From contig JBJELW010000014.1 of the NCBI GenBank assembly GCA_051879315.1, forward strand, positions 1 through 42,742: a stretch of DNA of 42,742 bases. Reading direction: 5' to 3'. Both the position numbers and the translations under genes were made by a program. Every line of letters starts with the position of its first letter. The first letter of the stretch is position 1. This DNA is from Roseburia_C sp051879315. GTDB lineage: Bacteria > Bacillota > Clostridia > Lachnospirales > Lachnospiraceae. Positions 8,179 through 17,022 of the stretch are shown in pieces. The notes below the pieces were generated by a model that saw only the letters and a program-made list of their open reading frames with translations, ran no database searches and was not told where the DNA came from.

Positions 8179-9782
8179 CGGTCCCACTTATCCGACAGGG
8201 CATTAATCTGATCTGCAAACTTCGCCAGATCCTTATTTGCGCCGCCCTCATTCTTCTGGATCACAGTGATCAGCCTCTGACCGGCTGCCAGCAGTCTTGC
8301 AAATACATTGCTGCTGGCCTTGCTGGACTTCTTCTCCTTCTTGGGTGCAATGGTCCTGCTTCCCTCCTTGACACAGCAATTTGTAACCAGATCATAGGTG
8401 TCACCACTGTAAGGTGCCACCGCATTGTATCCCAGCGCCTTCCGCAGATACTGGGCAAAACTGTCACAGGTTTCATCTTCTCCATGTACCACAAATACCC
8501 GCTTGGGGGGCTTTTTAAATGCTGCTGCCCACTCCGTAAGCTTATTGCGATCCGCATGACCGCTGATTCCCGGCAGGTTCAAAATCTCCGCCTTCACCTC
8601 GATGGTCTCACCGAAAAGTTTCACCTGCTTTGCGCCATTCAACAGGTTAAATCCAAGTGTTCCCGGAACCTGATATCCCACGAAAAGAACAGTGCTCTCC
8701 GGGCGCCACAGATTATGTTTTAAATGATGACGGATACGTCCCGCCTCGCACATACCTGATGCAGATATAATGACAACCGGTTTATTGATAAAATTAATCA
8801 TCTTAGACTCGTCACTGGTCACGGCGGTCTTTAAACCCGGGAAACTGATGGGGTTAATTCCCTGCTGCACCATCTCACGGGCTTCCTCACTGAAACACTC
8901 CGCCACACTTTTGTGAAAAATACTGGTGGCCTCCACCGCCAGCGGACTGTCTATGTACACCTCAAAATCCTGAAACTCTGACAGCATATTCTCTGTCTTG
9001 ATCCGGCGCAGATGATACAGCATCTCCTGGGTACGACCCACGGAAAACGCCGGAATCACCAGATTCCCTCCCCGTTTGAAAGTGCGTTCCAACACCGGTG
9101 CCAGTTCCTTGGCATAATCCGGCGGTGCATTGTGTAATCTGTCTCCGTAAGTGGACTCCATCACCACATAATCCGCCTCAGCAATATACTCCGGATTCTT
9201 GATGAGTGGTTTATTTCCCTGGCCGATGTCACCGGAAAATACGATTTTCACCTCTTGTTCTTCATCCTCCTGAACCCACATTTCAATACAGGATGATCCC
9301 AGCAAATGTCCCGCATCCACAAAACGAACCTTCAATCCCGGGCAAATCTCAATGACCTGATGATATTCACATGGAACAAAATGCTGCAACACCCCCATTG
9401 CATCATCCATATCATAAAGCGGTTCCACCTCAGGCATACCAGCTCTTTTTGCTTTACGATTGCGCCATTCCGCCTCAAACATCTGGATATGTGCACTATC
9501 CTTTAACATGATATTGCACAGTTCACATGTAGCTTTGGTGGCAAAAATCTGTCCTCGAAAGCCATGACTGTACAAAAGTGGCAGAAGACCGGAATGATCA
9601 ATATGCGCATGTGTCACAAACACATAATCCACCTCGGAAGGGTTCACCGGAATCTCCTGATTCACATACAGATCCGGTCCCTGTTCCATACCACAATCCA
9701 CCAATAAACGATGATCCCCAAACTGCAGGAAATGACAACTGCCCGTAACTTCATGCGCTGCCCCAATGAACTCCAAAACCAT
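8175..9782 (-). CDS. Metallo-beta-lactamase/beta-CASP hydrolase, probable RNase (YSH1/CPSF73-like)
   Basis: 535 aa. The metal-binding motif HAHIDHSG is at about residue 58. HLLGSSCIEMW (about 161), GDIGQG and the beta-CASP segment ESTYGDR, SAFSVGRTQE-like PAFSVGRTQEML (about 245) and SASGMCEAGRIRHHLKH (about 345) follow in order. The C-terminal zinc-dependent RMMBL-type motif appears as GISGHADR and VVHGEDET. This is the COG1236 type of exonuclease/endonuclease acting on RNA in the cytoplasm. The last 70 residues are a basic extension (APKKEKKSSKASS). I start at the ATG at 9782, because AAGGAG lies 8 nt before it and inside the six-codon extension that would start at 9800. The exact RNA substrate is unknown. 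Confidence 0.88.
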   Translation of the reverse strand: MVLEFIGAAHEVTGSCHFLQFGDHRLLVDCGMEQGPDLYVNQEIPVNPSEVDYVFVTHAHIDHSGLLPLLYSHGFRGQIFATKATCELCNIMLKDSAHIQMFEAEWRNRKAKRAGMPEVEPLYDMDDAMGVLQHFVPCEYHQVIEICPGLKVRFVDAGHLLGSSCIEMWVQEDEEQEVKIVFSGDIGQGNKPLIKNPEYIAEADYVVMESTYGDRLHNAPPDYAKELAPVLERTFKRGGNLVIPAFSVGRTQEMLYHLRRIKTENMLSEFQDFEVYIDSPLAVEATSIFHKSVAECFSEEAREMVQQGINPISFPGLKTAVTSDESKMINFINKPVVIISASGMCEAGRIRHHLKHNLWRPESTVLFVGYQVPGTLGFNLLNGAKQVKLFGETIEVKAEILNLPGISGHADRNKLTEWAAAFKKPPKRVFVVHGEDETCDSFAQYLRKALGYNAVAPYSGDTYDLVTNCCVKEGSRTIAPKKEKKSSKASSNVFARLLAAGQRLITVIQKNEGGANKDLAKFADQINALSDKWDR

Positions 9783-9858
9783 AATACCATCTCCTTGCAT
9801 TTATGATATAAAAAGTATAGCATGAATGCACAAAAAATAATACTGTTTTTTTCATTCT

Positions 9859-10599
9859 TTATTCAAATTTCACAATCTCTTTGCGCAATCGTTTCATGAT
9901 TTTTTTTTCAAGCCGGGAAATGTATGATTGGGAAATTCCCAACAGATCTGCCACCTCTTTCTGGGTCATTTCTGTCCCGTCCTTGGTACTCAACCCAAAC
10001 CGCAGTTCCACAATGGTGCGCTCCCTGCCGCTCAGGTGTTCCATAGCTTTTCGCAGAAGCTTATGCTCCACCTCCGTCTCCAGATCCTTGTAGATCACAT
10101 CTTCATCCGTACCCAATATGTCCGACAAAAGCAGCTCATTGCCGTCCCAGTCCACGTTTAATGGTTCGTCGATAGAAACCTCCAGCTTCGTCTTGTTATT
10201 TCTCCGAAGATACATGAGGATTTCATTTTCAATGCAGCGGGAGGCGTAAGTGGCCAGCTTTATGTTTTTCTCCGGATTGAAGGTATTGATAGCCTTGATC
10301 AGTCCTATGGTTCCGATAGAGATCAGATCCTCCACGCCCACACCGGTGTTGTCAAATTTTTTTGCGATATATACCACCAGCCGCAGATTGTGTTCAATCA
10401 GCTTCTTTCTGGCCTGCTCGCTTTCCTCCCCCACCAGCTTTTCAATGCATTCCCGCTCCTCTTCCCCGGTCAGCGGCGGTGGCAACACCTCCGCTCCACC
10501 TATGTAATGAATCTCCTTTTCTTTTCCCTGAAGCAGATCCCTTAAATTCACCATAAAACGAAACCGGAAGTGTTCCGGCACATTTACCTTAATATACAT
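9859..10599 (-). CDS. sigE: Pro-sigma-E, mother-cell sporulation sigma factor
   Basis: 246 aa. About 31 residues of hydrophobic/basic pro-sequence precede YIGGAEVLPPPL, which matches the SpoIIGA cleavage region of Bacillus pro-sigma-E. Region 2 (LIEHNLRLVVYIAKKF, DLISIGTIGLIKAINTF, YASRCIENEILMYLR) and region 4 (SGRERTIVELRFGL, TQKEVADLLGISQSYISRLE) are intact. SpoIIGA ends at 10612, directly upstream. An in-frame GTG (10611) abuts that stop, but GTGAGGG is the ribosome binding site for the ATG at 10599, so I use the ATG. The protein stays inactive until its pro-sequence is removed at the septum, then drives early mother-cell genes. Confidence 0.96.
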   Translation of the reverse strand: MYIKVNVPEHFRFRFMVNLRDLLQGKEKEIHYIGGAEVLPPPLTGEEERECIEKLVGEESEQARKKLIEHNLRLVVYIAKKFDNTGVGVEDLISIGTIGLIKAINTFNPEKNIKLATYASRCIENEILMYLRRNNKTKLEVSIDEPLNVDWDGNELLLSDILGTDEDVIYKDLETEVEHKLLRKAMEHLSGRERTIVELRFGLSTKDGTEMTQKEVADLLGISQSYISRLEKKIMKRLRKEIVKFE

Positions 10600-10611
10600 A
10601 ATTTCCCTCAC

Positions 10612-11412
10612 TTATCCAGTCATAAGATGACGATTTAAAATCATCCGATATTCTTTCTGTTCAAACAGTTTTGCTTCTGCAATTCCCACCACTGCCGGAT
10701 GAATCCTTTGTTCTTCCTTACCACACCGGATGGTAAGCTCCTCTATGGTAAAAACACGCATTATCCCAGAGGCATCCCCCACACTGGAAAAAGGCACCAG
10801 TCGAACGGACAATTTCTCCAGCATCCCGGGTGGCAGCACCGTCTCATCCAAAATACTCACCCACTGGCCTGTATAGGGATCCCGCAACATATTTCCTGTA
10901 TCGTAATAAGCACAGATTTCCGCACTCCAGCCCTGATTCTTAAGCACCACCGGAAACAAAAATTTTTGCACCTGCTTTTTTCTCCGGTAAAATTTCGCCA
11001 GGCACAGTGCAATCCCCCAGGTAAAAGCCATGGACAGATAGAGATGTGCTCCGGCAAACAGCGTCTGGTTCAGCCACTGCATGATTCCGCCGCACAACAT
11101 GATGGCCCCATAGCTCACCAGATAATTTTGGAGCCAGTCATATTTTTTCTTTCTGCCGAATGCTCCCAGCACCATCACAGGATTCAACAGAAGGTGTATG
11201 CACACCTGATACAGCAGGTAACTTTTCATCCATAAAAAAATAGCAAGACTGAGAATACTGCCAAGCGCTGCCCATCCCAAAAGACGTATTTTTTTTGCCG
11301 ATCGATTCAGCAGAACATCCACCAGCCACAGAGCCAGAAAATCCATGGCGCAGTTATTGAAAAAAAACGTATCTATGTATAGTGCATATATAGGAGCCAC
11401 CTCTCTTTCCAT
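10612..11412 (-). CDS. spoIIGA: Sigma-E processing peptidase SpoIIGA
   Basis: About 266 aa. The N-terminal half has five hydrophobic membrane helices (YALYIDTFFFNNCAMDFLAL, and onwards to about residue 145). The C-terminal cytosolic half carries the aspartic-protease motif YYDTGNMLRDP (about 168) and the family block LVPFSSVGDASG. It cleaves the pro-sequence of sigma-E, encoded next door. The start is uncertain: the predicted transcription start (about 11414) nearly coincides with the ATG at 11412, and the strong GAGAGGTGG lies downstream of it. GTG at 11400, or even ATA at 11391, would sit better relative to homologues, which begin just before YxLYID. The gene is shorter than the Bacillus protein (309 aa) but has all key parts. 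Confidence 0.93.
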   Translation of the reverse strand: MEREVAPIYALYIDTFFFNNCAMDFLALWLVDVLLNRSAKKIRLLGWAALGSILSLAIFLWMKSYLLYQVCIHLLLNPVMVLGAFGRKKKYDWLQNYLVSYGAIMLCGGIMQWLNQTLFAGAHLYLSMAFTWGIALCLAKFYRRKKQVQKFLFPVVLKNQGWSAEICAYYDTGNMLRDPYTGQWVSILDETVLPPGMLEKLSVRLVPFSSVGDASGIMRVFTIEELTIRCGKEEQRIHPAVVGIAEAKLFEQKEYRMILNRHLMTG

Positions 11413-11420
11413 CAGGGACT

Positions 11421-11496
11421 ATTATAGCGGTTCTCCTGCAAACAATTTGTCGAATCCGGGGCGTGTTTCCTGTCAAATCATCTCAATGATTCGACA
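11421..11496 (-). promoter_or_regulatory. spoIIGA-sigE promoter with Spo0A-like boxes
   Basis: A perfect -10 TATAAT lies at 11426-11421. A -35-like TCGACA (11453-11448) is 21 bp upstream, longer than the normal 17. It is embedded in a Spo0A box, TTTGTCGAA read on plus at 11446-11454. Two more box-like heptamers lie upstream: TGTCAAA (11471-11477) and TTCGACA (11490-11496). Bacillus spoIIG has the same plan, with a 22-bp spacer and 0A boxes over the -35. The assignment to Spo0A is by analogy. Confidence 0.7.
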
Positions 11497-11497
11497 C

Positions 11498-11542
11498 AAA
11501 AAAGGAGCTGCTGCACAAATTACTTTGCGCAACAACTCCTTT
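11498..11542 (-). terminator. Intrinsic terminator of the cell-wall-binding protein gene
   Basis: On the minus strand AAAGGAGTTGTTGCGCA and TGTGCAGCAGCTCCTTT form a long imperfect stem around an 8-nt loop, followed by TTTTT. It starts 36 nt after the stop at 11579 and insulates the spoIIGA promoter. Confidence 0.85.
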
Positions 11543-11578
11543 CGGTTACGAGTATTTATTATTCGTTGCTACTGTATT

Positions 11579-14500
11579 TTACTGCACCCATGCACCGTCT
11601 TTGTTCAGATGATATCCGTCAATCACGGTATCATAAGCCATCTTTCCTGAAGTCATGAGATAGTACCAGGTGCCACCAATATTCTGCCATCCGGTGAGCA
11701 TTGCGCCGGATGCATCCAGGTAATACCATTCATTTTCCAGCTGTAACCATCCGGTCTTCATGGCACCGGACTCGGTGAGATAATACCATGTGCCGCCGTC
11801 ATTGATCCATCCGGTCGCCATTGCTCCAGAACCGGTCATATAGTACCAAACGTTGCCATCCTGAATCCAACCGGTCTTCATAGCTCCGGAAGTGTCCAGA
11901 TAATACCAGTCATCTCCAACCTTTTCCCAACCGGTTGCCATCCATCCGGATGCATCGAAGTAATACCAGGTTCCGTCGATGGACTTCCACTCATTTGCAG
12001 TATAGGTCTGATCTGGCAGCTCATACCACCATCTATCTCCGGATTGCTTCCATCCTCCCTGCACTGTATTCTGAACCCATGCTCCTGAAGCACCAACATA
12101 GCATCCGTCCACCCAGGTGGATACTGCCATACTGCCGTCGCTGTTAAAATAGTACCAGGAACCGTTAATTTCCTGCCATCCCGTCGCCATCGCTCCGGAA
12201 CTGTCCAGATAATACCAAGTTCCATCTAACTGCAGCCAGCCCGTCTGCATCACAGCATCCTGATTAAAATAGAACCATTTGCTTCCTACAAATGCCCATC
12301 CGGTGACAGCAACACCATTTTCATCCAGATAGTACCATTTGCTATTTTCCTGATACCACTGGCTCTTAACCAGCTGACTGTCCTTGTATAACACTTTGGT
12401 TCCATCTTCCTTTACATACCAGCCGTTTTCCGGTGTGGCGGGTTTCGGATTCGCCGGTTTCGGATCTGCCGGTGCGGGATCTGCCGGTGCAGGGTCTGCC
12501 GGTGCAGGGTCTGCCGGTGAGGGTTCTTCCGGCTCCGAGTCTTCCGGCTCATCATTCAGGCTGTATTTTGTAAGTTCCTGATCCTCTGCCACAAAGTAAG
12601 TAGAAAATGAATTTGTGCTGCAGACAATATTTCCTCCAAAAGTATCTCCGTCTGCCACAAACAGCTTTTCAATAGTTCCATCATCTTTTACGTGGAACAA
12701 AGCCGGTTTCTCATATCCGGATAAATCATTAATATACAGATTCACGGCCTTACTAGGCTCTACTTCCGTGGTATTGTCCTCAATCAGACTGATATCCATG
12801 GTAGAAAGCTTAGATTTCTGATTGGTCAAAAGGGATGCAATCTCCGTGGCAACCGTCTTATCCGTGGGACGCACCAGCGGATAGGTCTGCTCGGTAATTC
12901 CATCTGCAGAAACATCCACCACCAGGGAATCGCCGTTTACTGCCGCCGTGGTTCCTCTTACAGTCTCTCCGGATACGGTTTTTTCTGTCCATGTGTAGAA
13001 AGTATCCTGATATACTGCCTGTCCTACATATCCTTCCAAATCTTTGAAATCAATCAGCAGTTTTCCGTCTTTCATCACTTTTCCTGCATTGGGAATGGCC
13101 GCATATAAATATTCCGCAGGATAACAACCATCTTCTACACTAACATCATCATACCTTGCGGATCCGCTCACATCCCCGTTTACCGTAACGTCTCCCTTAT
13201 AGCTGTCGTTGAGGCTTAAGAAACCGGTATTGCCGTTGATGGTAATGGATGCGCCGGTGCTGTCTGTCAGGAACTGGATATTTCCGGCCTCATCCCTTAC
13301 ATACTGGGTTCTTGATTCATCATCCGGATCTGTGATTGCACCTTCAAAGCAGGAGCAATCCAGAATTACATTTCCGTTTACCGTCACATTTCCGTTGGAG
13401 AACCATACCGCATACAGATCCGCATTAAAGGTGTAGGTTCCACCATCCGTTACCGCTGCAATATCTTTATCCGTCAAAAGAGACGCCGGATCATCATCAT
13501 ATACCAGATACTGGATCTGGTCATGGAAATCCTCCGTCACCACTGCACCATATTTATTTACATAGATATACTGATACCATACCTTGCTGGGAATGGGATT
13601 TCCATCTTCATCATATTTACCGACAACACGCCAATCTCCCTCATTCATGGTTCCCACCAGATTGTTGGGATAGAAGTCATCCGGGGTAAAATAGTAGGCC
13701 TTTCCAATGTATGTATGATCGGTAGGTGCTCCATACTCGGTATCACATGGCACCATATCTGTTCCGGCGATGTAGTCATCTCCATCACCGGCAGCAAAAC
13801 GGCCATAGACATGTCCGGTATTCTTCACTGTATGCAGTCCTGCATTCCGCATGGTAAGATCAAAATCCGGATTATTGGAACGACAGGTCAGGGTACTGCT
13901 GTTAGAGAAAGATTCTCCATCCACCTGCATAGCAGAGGGTATCCATATACTTCCATCATCACATTCTATTCCTTCATATGTAGAAACCGCCTCCAGACTT
14001 CCATCTCCGGTGATATTTACACTTCCTCCGATATAAAACGCGGTAGACACCGTGGAAGTTACATGGTTCTCACCCTTTAAAATCAGGTTCAGATCATAGG
14101 CGGTACCAATTGCCGCACATTCGTTATTATTAATCAGTTCCAGATTGTTTAAGGTCATGGTGTTTGTTTTGGAATCATAGTACAGATTATAATCCGTTTC
14201 TGATGCATCTTCCAGCTCTCCGTCCTCATTTACCTTCAGATAAACCTTCTCCGGATTTTCATCGTTCCATTCCTCACCAATCCAAATACTGGTTGCGGCC
14301 TCATCGATGGGATACGCACCGTTAATCTTATCTGTACCCAAAATTCTTCCCGCATAACCGATATCATCTGAGGTTTCAAGATCCAATGCCCATGCGTATT
14401 CATCCGGATGCCCCGTTGCCAACGTCAGATCCACAGTGGTACTAAAGATGGAGGTTACACCACCGACCCATATTGCATTAGAATATTCCTCCGTGTCTTC

Positions 14501-15058
14501 ATCATAGTATTCAGATTCCAATGTCAACTTTGCATCGTCATCCCCCGAAATAGTAACGTTTCCATTCTCTGTAGCAATTACTACTCCATAATTGGTCAGG
14601 GAACAGTCGCCTTTTATGTAAATGTTCACAGCCCCCGTTGACCCAAGCACGACAAAATCTTGCTTTTTCATGCCACTTTCGTCATCATCTTCCCACCAGT
14701 CACTATAATCAAAATTGTAATTTTGCAGGGTCAGTGTGGCGCCAGACTCCTCGGTTGCCGGTTCATACATAATCAGAGAATCCTCTGCCGAAACTTCAAC
14801 ACCCTCTGGTGCTGCCTTATAGCAGTCCTCATGTTCCTCATCAGGAACCAACACAACTTTACTCTCACCCAGCAGGTTCAAATAAATCACGTCTGCTTTG
14901 TTCAATTCATCATTCCAGAACGGATAAGCGAAATCACAATAATCGCTTTCTGTTCCTCCCCCGTCTTCTGCATACACATTGATATCCGGGCACAACCCCA
15001 ATATCAGAGCACACACAATGACAAGGCTTAACAGTTTTCTCCAATGTTTACCCTTCAT
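11579..15058 (-). CDS. Secreted cell-wall-binding repeat protein
   Basis: 1159 aa. MKGKHWRKLLSLVIVCALIL begins a classic signal peptide ending near NVYAED. Residues about 30-880 are acidic and beta-rich, with repeated NGNVTISG/INGNTGFLSL-type strands that suggest a parallel beta-helix or adhesin. A linker of about five PADPA/PADPK repeats (about residues 870-900) precedes about 12 choline/cell-wall-binding repeats of the form W-YYLD-SGAMATGW to the end. I start at the ATG at 15058 because AAAGGAG sits 9 nt upstream; an in-frame ATG 16 codons earlier lacks one and would bury the signal peptide. It is a single-gene unit, divergent from an XRE regulator that may control it. Ligand or enzyme activity of the N-terminal part is unknown. 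Confidence 0.92.
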   Translation of the reverse strand: MKGKHWRKLLSLVIVCALILGLCPDINVYAEDGGGTESDYCDFAYPFWNDELNKADVIYLNLLGESKVVLVPDEEHEDCYKAAPEGVEVSAEDSLIMYEPATEESGATLTLQNYNFDYSDWWEDDDESGMKKQDFVVLGSTGAVNIYIKGDCSLTNYGVVIATENGNVTISGDDDAKLTLESEYYDEDTEEYSNAIWVGGVTSIFSTTVDLTLATGHPDEYAWALDLETSDDIGYAGRILGTDKINGAYPIDEAATSIWIGEEWNDENPEKVYLKVNEDGELEDASETDYNLYYDSKTNTMTLNNLELINNNECAAIGTAYDLNLILKGENHVTSTVSTAFYIGGSVNITGDGSLEAVSTYEGIECDDGSIWIPSAMQVDGESFSNSSTLTCRSNNPDFDLTMRNAGLHTVKNTGHVYGRFAAGDGDDYIAGTDMVPCDTEYGAPTDHTYIGKAYYFTPDDFYPNNLVGTMNEGDWRVVGKYDEDGNPIPSKVWYQYIYVNKYGAVVTEDFHDQIQYLVYDDDPASLLTDKDIAAVTDGGTYTFNADLYAVWFSNGNVTVNGNVILDCSCFEGAITDPDDESRTQYVRDEAGNIQFLTDSTGASITINGNTGFLSLNDSYKGDVTVNGDVSGSARYDDVSVEDGCYPAEYLYAAIPNAGKVMKDGKLLIDFKDLEGYVGQAVYQDTFYTWTEKTVSGETVRGTTAAVNGDSLVVDVSADGITEQTYPLVRPTDKTVATEIASLLTNQKSKLSTMDISLIEDNTTEVEPSKAVNLYINDLSGYEKPALFHVKDDGTIEKLFVADGDTFGGNIVCSTNSFSTYFVAEDQELTKYSLNDEPEDSEPEEPSPADPAPADPAPADPAPADPKPANPKPATPENGWYVKEDGTKVLYKDSQLVKSQWYQENSKWYYLDENGVAVTGWAFVGSKWFYFNQDAVMQTGWLQLDGTWYYLDSSGAMATGWQEINGSWYYFNSDGSMAVSTWVDGCYVGASGAWVQNTVQGGWKQSGDRWWYELPDQTYTANEWKSIDGTWYYFDASGWMATGWEKVGDDWYYLDTSGAMKTGWIQDGNVWYYMTGSGAMATGWINDGGTWYYLTESGAMKTGWLQLENEWYYLDASGAMLTGWQNIGGTWYYLMTSGKMAYDTVIDGYHLNKDGAWVQ

Positions 15059-15150
15059 ACATTCTACTCCTTTCTTCTTGGACAAATTACCTGTTTTTCT
15101 CCCCATTCACCAACTGCACTTCATGCAAAATTATTGGCTAATATGCGCTC

Positions 15151-15179
15151 ATTATATCATCTTTAAGCAAAGTTTACAA
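15151..15179 (-). promoter_or_regulatory. Promoter of the cell-wall-binding protein gene
   Basis: TTGTAA (15179-15174), 17-bp spacer, TATAAT (15156-15151) on the minus strand. It gives an mRNA leader of about 85 nt. One copy of the CTTTAAGCAAA repeat lies inside the spacer. Confidence 0.75.
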
Positions 15180-15192
15180 TGCTTTAAGCAAA
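15161..15192. promoter_or_regulatory. Direct-repeat operator candidate
   Basis: CTTTAAGCAAA occurs at 15161-15171 and 15182-15192, exactly 21 bp (two helical turns) apart. The first copy lies between -35 and -10 of the wall-protein promoter and the second just upstream of the -35. The neighbouring XRE protein is the obvious candidate ligand (inference). Confidence 0.5.
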
Positions 15193-15249
15193 TTTTATGT
15201 GCCCTAGAGCAATACTAAACAAGTTAAAATAGTAGCGGAGGTATCGTAT

Positions 15250-15534
15250 ATGGTTAAAGGTCTAGGCGATCGTTTACAACAACAAAGACAATTGTTAAAT
15301 ATGTCTCAGAAAGAAGTTGCCGCCACGATTGGTGTGTCTCCCAGTGTTATTTCTAATTACGAAAGCAGCGAGAGAACCCCCAGTATTGAAATTCTTATTG
15401 CATTAGCACGCTTATATCATTGTTCCACGGACTATTTATTAGGTTTTGAAAAGAATGATGACAATCTGAATGTTTCCATGCTTAATTCTGAGCAGAAAAA
15501 GCTGTTACAGCATTTTCTTCTAAGCATAACCTAG
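15250..15534 (+). CDS. XRE-family transcriptional regulator
   Basis: 94 aa. Residues about 5-62 form a Cro/CI helix-turn-helix: LGDRLQQQRQLLNMSQKEVA, then ATIGVSPSVISNYESSERTP, then IEILIALARLYHCSTDYLLG. The remaining 30 residues are a short helical tail without a sensor domain. The start ATG follows GCGGAGG at good spacing. It is the only gene here on the plus strand and is divergent from the wall-binding protein gene, whose promoter carries a direct repeat. Local autoregulation and control of the neighbour are inferred. A weak TAAAAT -10 lies near 15225; I see no convincing -35. Confidence 0.88.
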   Translation: MVKGLGDRLQQQRQLLNMSQKEVAATIGVSPSVISNYESSERTPSIEILIALARLYHCSTDYLLGFEKNDDNLNVSMLNSEQKKLLQHFLLSIT

Positions 15535-15620
15535 AGAAAGATTATCGGGGAATTCTGATTATTTTTCCCAAAACATATTTCATATAGATGAACGATCATA
15601 CATAGTATAAATTTCACACC

Positions 15621-15652
15621 AAAAAGGGCTGTCGCAAAAGCGACAGCCCTTC
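15621..15652 (-). terminator. ftsZ terminator, possibly bidirectional
   Basis: GGGCTGTCGC and GCGACAGCCC form a perfect 10-bp stem with a 4-nt loop. On the minus strand TTTTT follows directly, 17 nt after the ftsZ stop. On the plus strand the tail is the weaker TTCATTCATTTT, serving the XRE gene. Confidence 0.9.
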
Positions 15653-15668
15653 ATTCATTTTCAAATGT

Positions 15669-16862
15669 TTATTTTCTGGTGTTCTTTAAAAACTCCGGAA
15701 TCTTAATGGTCTTCTCCTGCACAGATGCCTCCGGCTGCTTCGGCTTATTGATGCCGGTATATGTAGGCACGCTCTGTGTGGTGCCTGCTGTAGTGGCGGA
15801 CGCTGTTGTCAACGGACGGCTTCCCACTCCCTGAGTCAGCGGAGTTCTAGGTGTGGTAGGATACTTCAGCCCTGCCATAAGATTGGAGGCAGGTGTCTTC
15901 TCCTGACGATTCTCCAGACCGGTTGCAATCACAGTGATCACAGCCTCATCTGCCATGGAAGCATCGTACTTCACACCGAAGATTACATGTGCATTCTCTC
16001 CGGCCAGCTCCTCGATATATCCCACTGCATCCCCTGCATCATTCATCATGATATCACCGGTCAGGTTCACAATGACATGGGATGCACCATTGATGGTGGT
16101 CTCAAGCAACGGGCTCGCAATTGCAAGCTTCACTGCCTCGATTGCCTTGTCATCACCCTTAGCAGAACCGATACCAATATGAGCCATACCCATATCACGC
16201 ATAACAGTCTGGATATCTGCAAAGTCCAGATTGATGTCCTCGGATGTATTAATCAAATCCGTAATTCCCTGTACAGACTGCTGTAATACCTCGTCTGCCT
16301 TCTTTAATGCCTCCGGGAAAGTAGTTCTGCGATCCACGATCTCCATCAGCTTGTCATTGGGGATTACAATCAATGTATCCACATGCTCTTTCAAGCGGTC
16401 GATTCCGGCCAACGCATTAGCCATACGAACCTTTGCCTCAAAACGGAAGGGCTTTGTCACAACACCAACGGTGAGGATACCCTTGTCCTTTGCAATCTTT
16501 GCAACGATAGGTGCTGCACCGGTACCGGTACCTCCACCCATACCACAGGTAACAAATACCATATCTGCGCCTTCAATTGCCTCAGATATTTCTTCCTCGC
16601 TCTCTTCTGCAGCCTTCTCGCCCACTTCCGGCTGAGATCCTGCTCCAAGTCCCTTGGTCAGCTTCTCGCCGATCTGGATTAACGTAGGTGCCTTACACAA
16701 CAGTAATGCCTGCTTGTCCGTGTTCACTCCCACAAACTCAACACCACTGACATTTTCGTCGATCATTCTATTTACTGCATTATTTCCTGCACCACCAACA
16801 CCGATTACCACGATTCTGGCGCTGGAACTGTTATCTGTTGTTTTTGTTGTAATTTCAAGCAA
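15669..16862 (-). CDS. ftsZ: Cell division protein FtsZ
   Basis: 397 aa tubulin-like GTPase that forms the division ring at the inner face of the membrane. VIGVGGAGNNAVNRM (about 18-32), the tubulin signature GGGTGTGAAP (about 105), NTSEDINLDFADI and the T7 loop region are present. A variable Pro/Thr-rich linker leads to the conserved tail IKIPEFLKNTRK that binds FtsA/SepF-type partners. I choose TTG at 16862 (LEITTKTTDN), because GAAGGAGG sits 7 nt upstream. The GTG at 16883 would place that Shine-Dalgarno inside the gene. ftsZ has its own promoters and terminator. No ftsA precedes it, unlike in Bacillus. Confidence 0.97.
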   Translation of the reverse strand: MLEITTKTTDNSSSARIVVIGVGGAGNNAVNRMIDENVSGVEFVGVNTDKQALLLCKAPTLIQIGEKLTKGLGAGSQPEVGEKAAEESEEEISEAIEGADMVFVTCGMGGGTGTGAAPIVAKIAKDKGILTVGVVTKPFRFEAKVRMANALAGIDRLKEHVDTLIVIPNDKLMEIVDRRTTFPEALKKADEVLQQSVQGITDLINTSEDINLDFADIQTVMRDMGMAHIGIGSAKGDDKAIEAVKLAIASPLLETTINGASHVIVNLTGDIMMNDAGDAVGYIEELAGENAHVIFGVKYDASMADEAVITVIATGLENRQEKTPASNLMAGLKYPTTPRTPLTQGVGSRPLTTASATTAGTTQSVPTYTGINKPKQPEASVQEKTIKIPEFLKNTRK

Positions 16863-16946
16863 GGTTGCTCCTCCTTCTCTCACCTATCTATAATTTAATT
16901 TATGATTGTGAAATATCATGTCTCTTTTGAGTATGGTAAATCCATA

Positions 16947-16983
16947 TATACAGTATAATAAAGTTTTTCTATCAAATAATCAA
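16947..16983 (-). promoter_or_regulatory. Two overlapping ftsZ promoters
   Basis: P1 is TTGATT (16983-16978), 17 bp, TATTAT (16960-16955). P2 is TTGATA (16975-16970), 17 bp, TGTATA (16952-16947). Both have ideal spacing and are offset by 8 bp, about 85-100 nt before the TTG start. Confidence 0.6.
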
Positions 16984-17022
16984 CATAAAATTTGATTTTT
17001 TTGAATTTAGGATAAAATAAAC

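Noticed and set aside
9783..9800. Six-codon N-terminal extension of the beta-CASP hydrolase
   Set aside because: It contains the Shine-Dalgarno for the ATG at 9782.
13523..14080. 185-codon plus-strand ORF
   Set aside because: It is antisense to the cell-wall-binding protein; the reverse strand has a clear signal peptide, domains and terminator.
15535..15620. Small gene or RNA after the XRE gene
   Set aside because: AT-rich sequence with no stem, repeat or start signal; only the terminator beyond it is supported.
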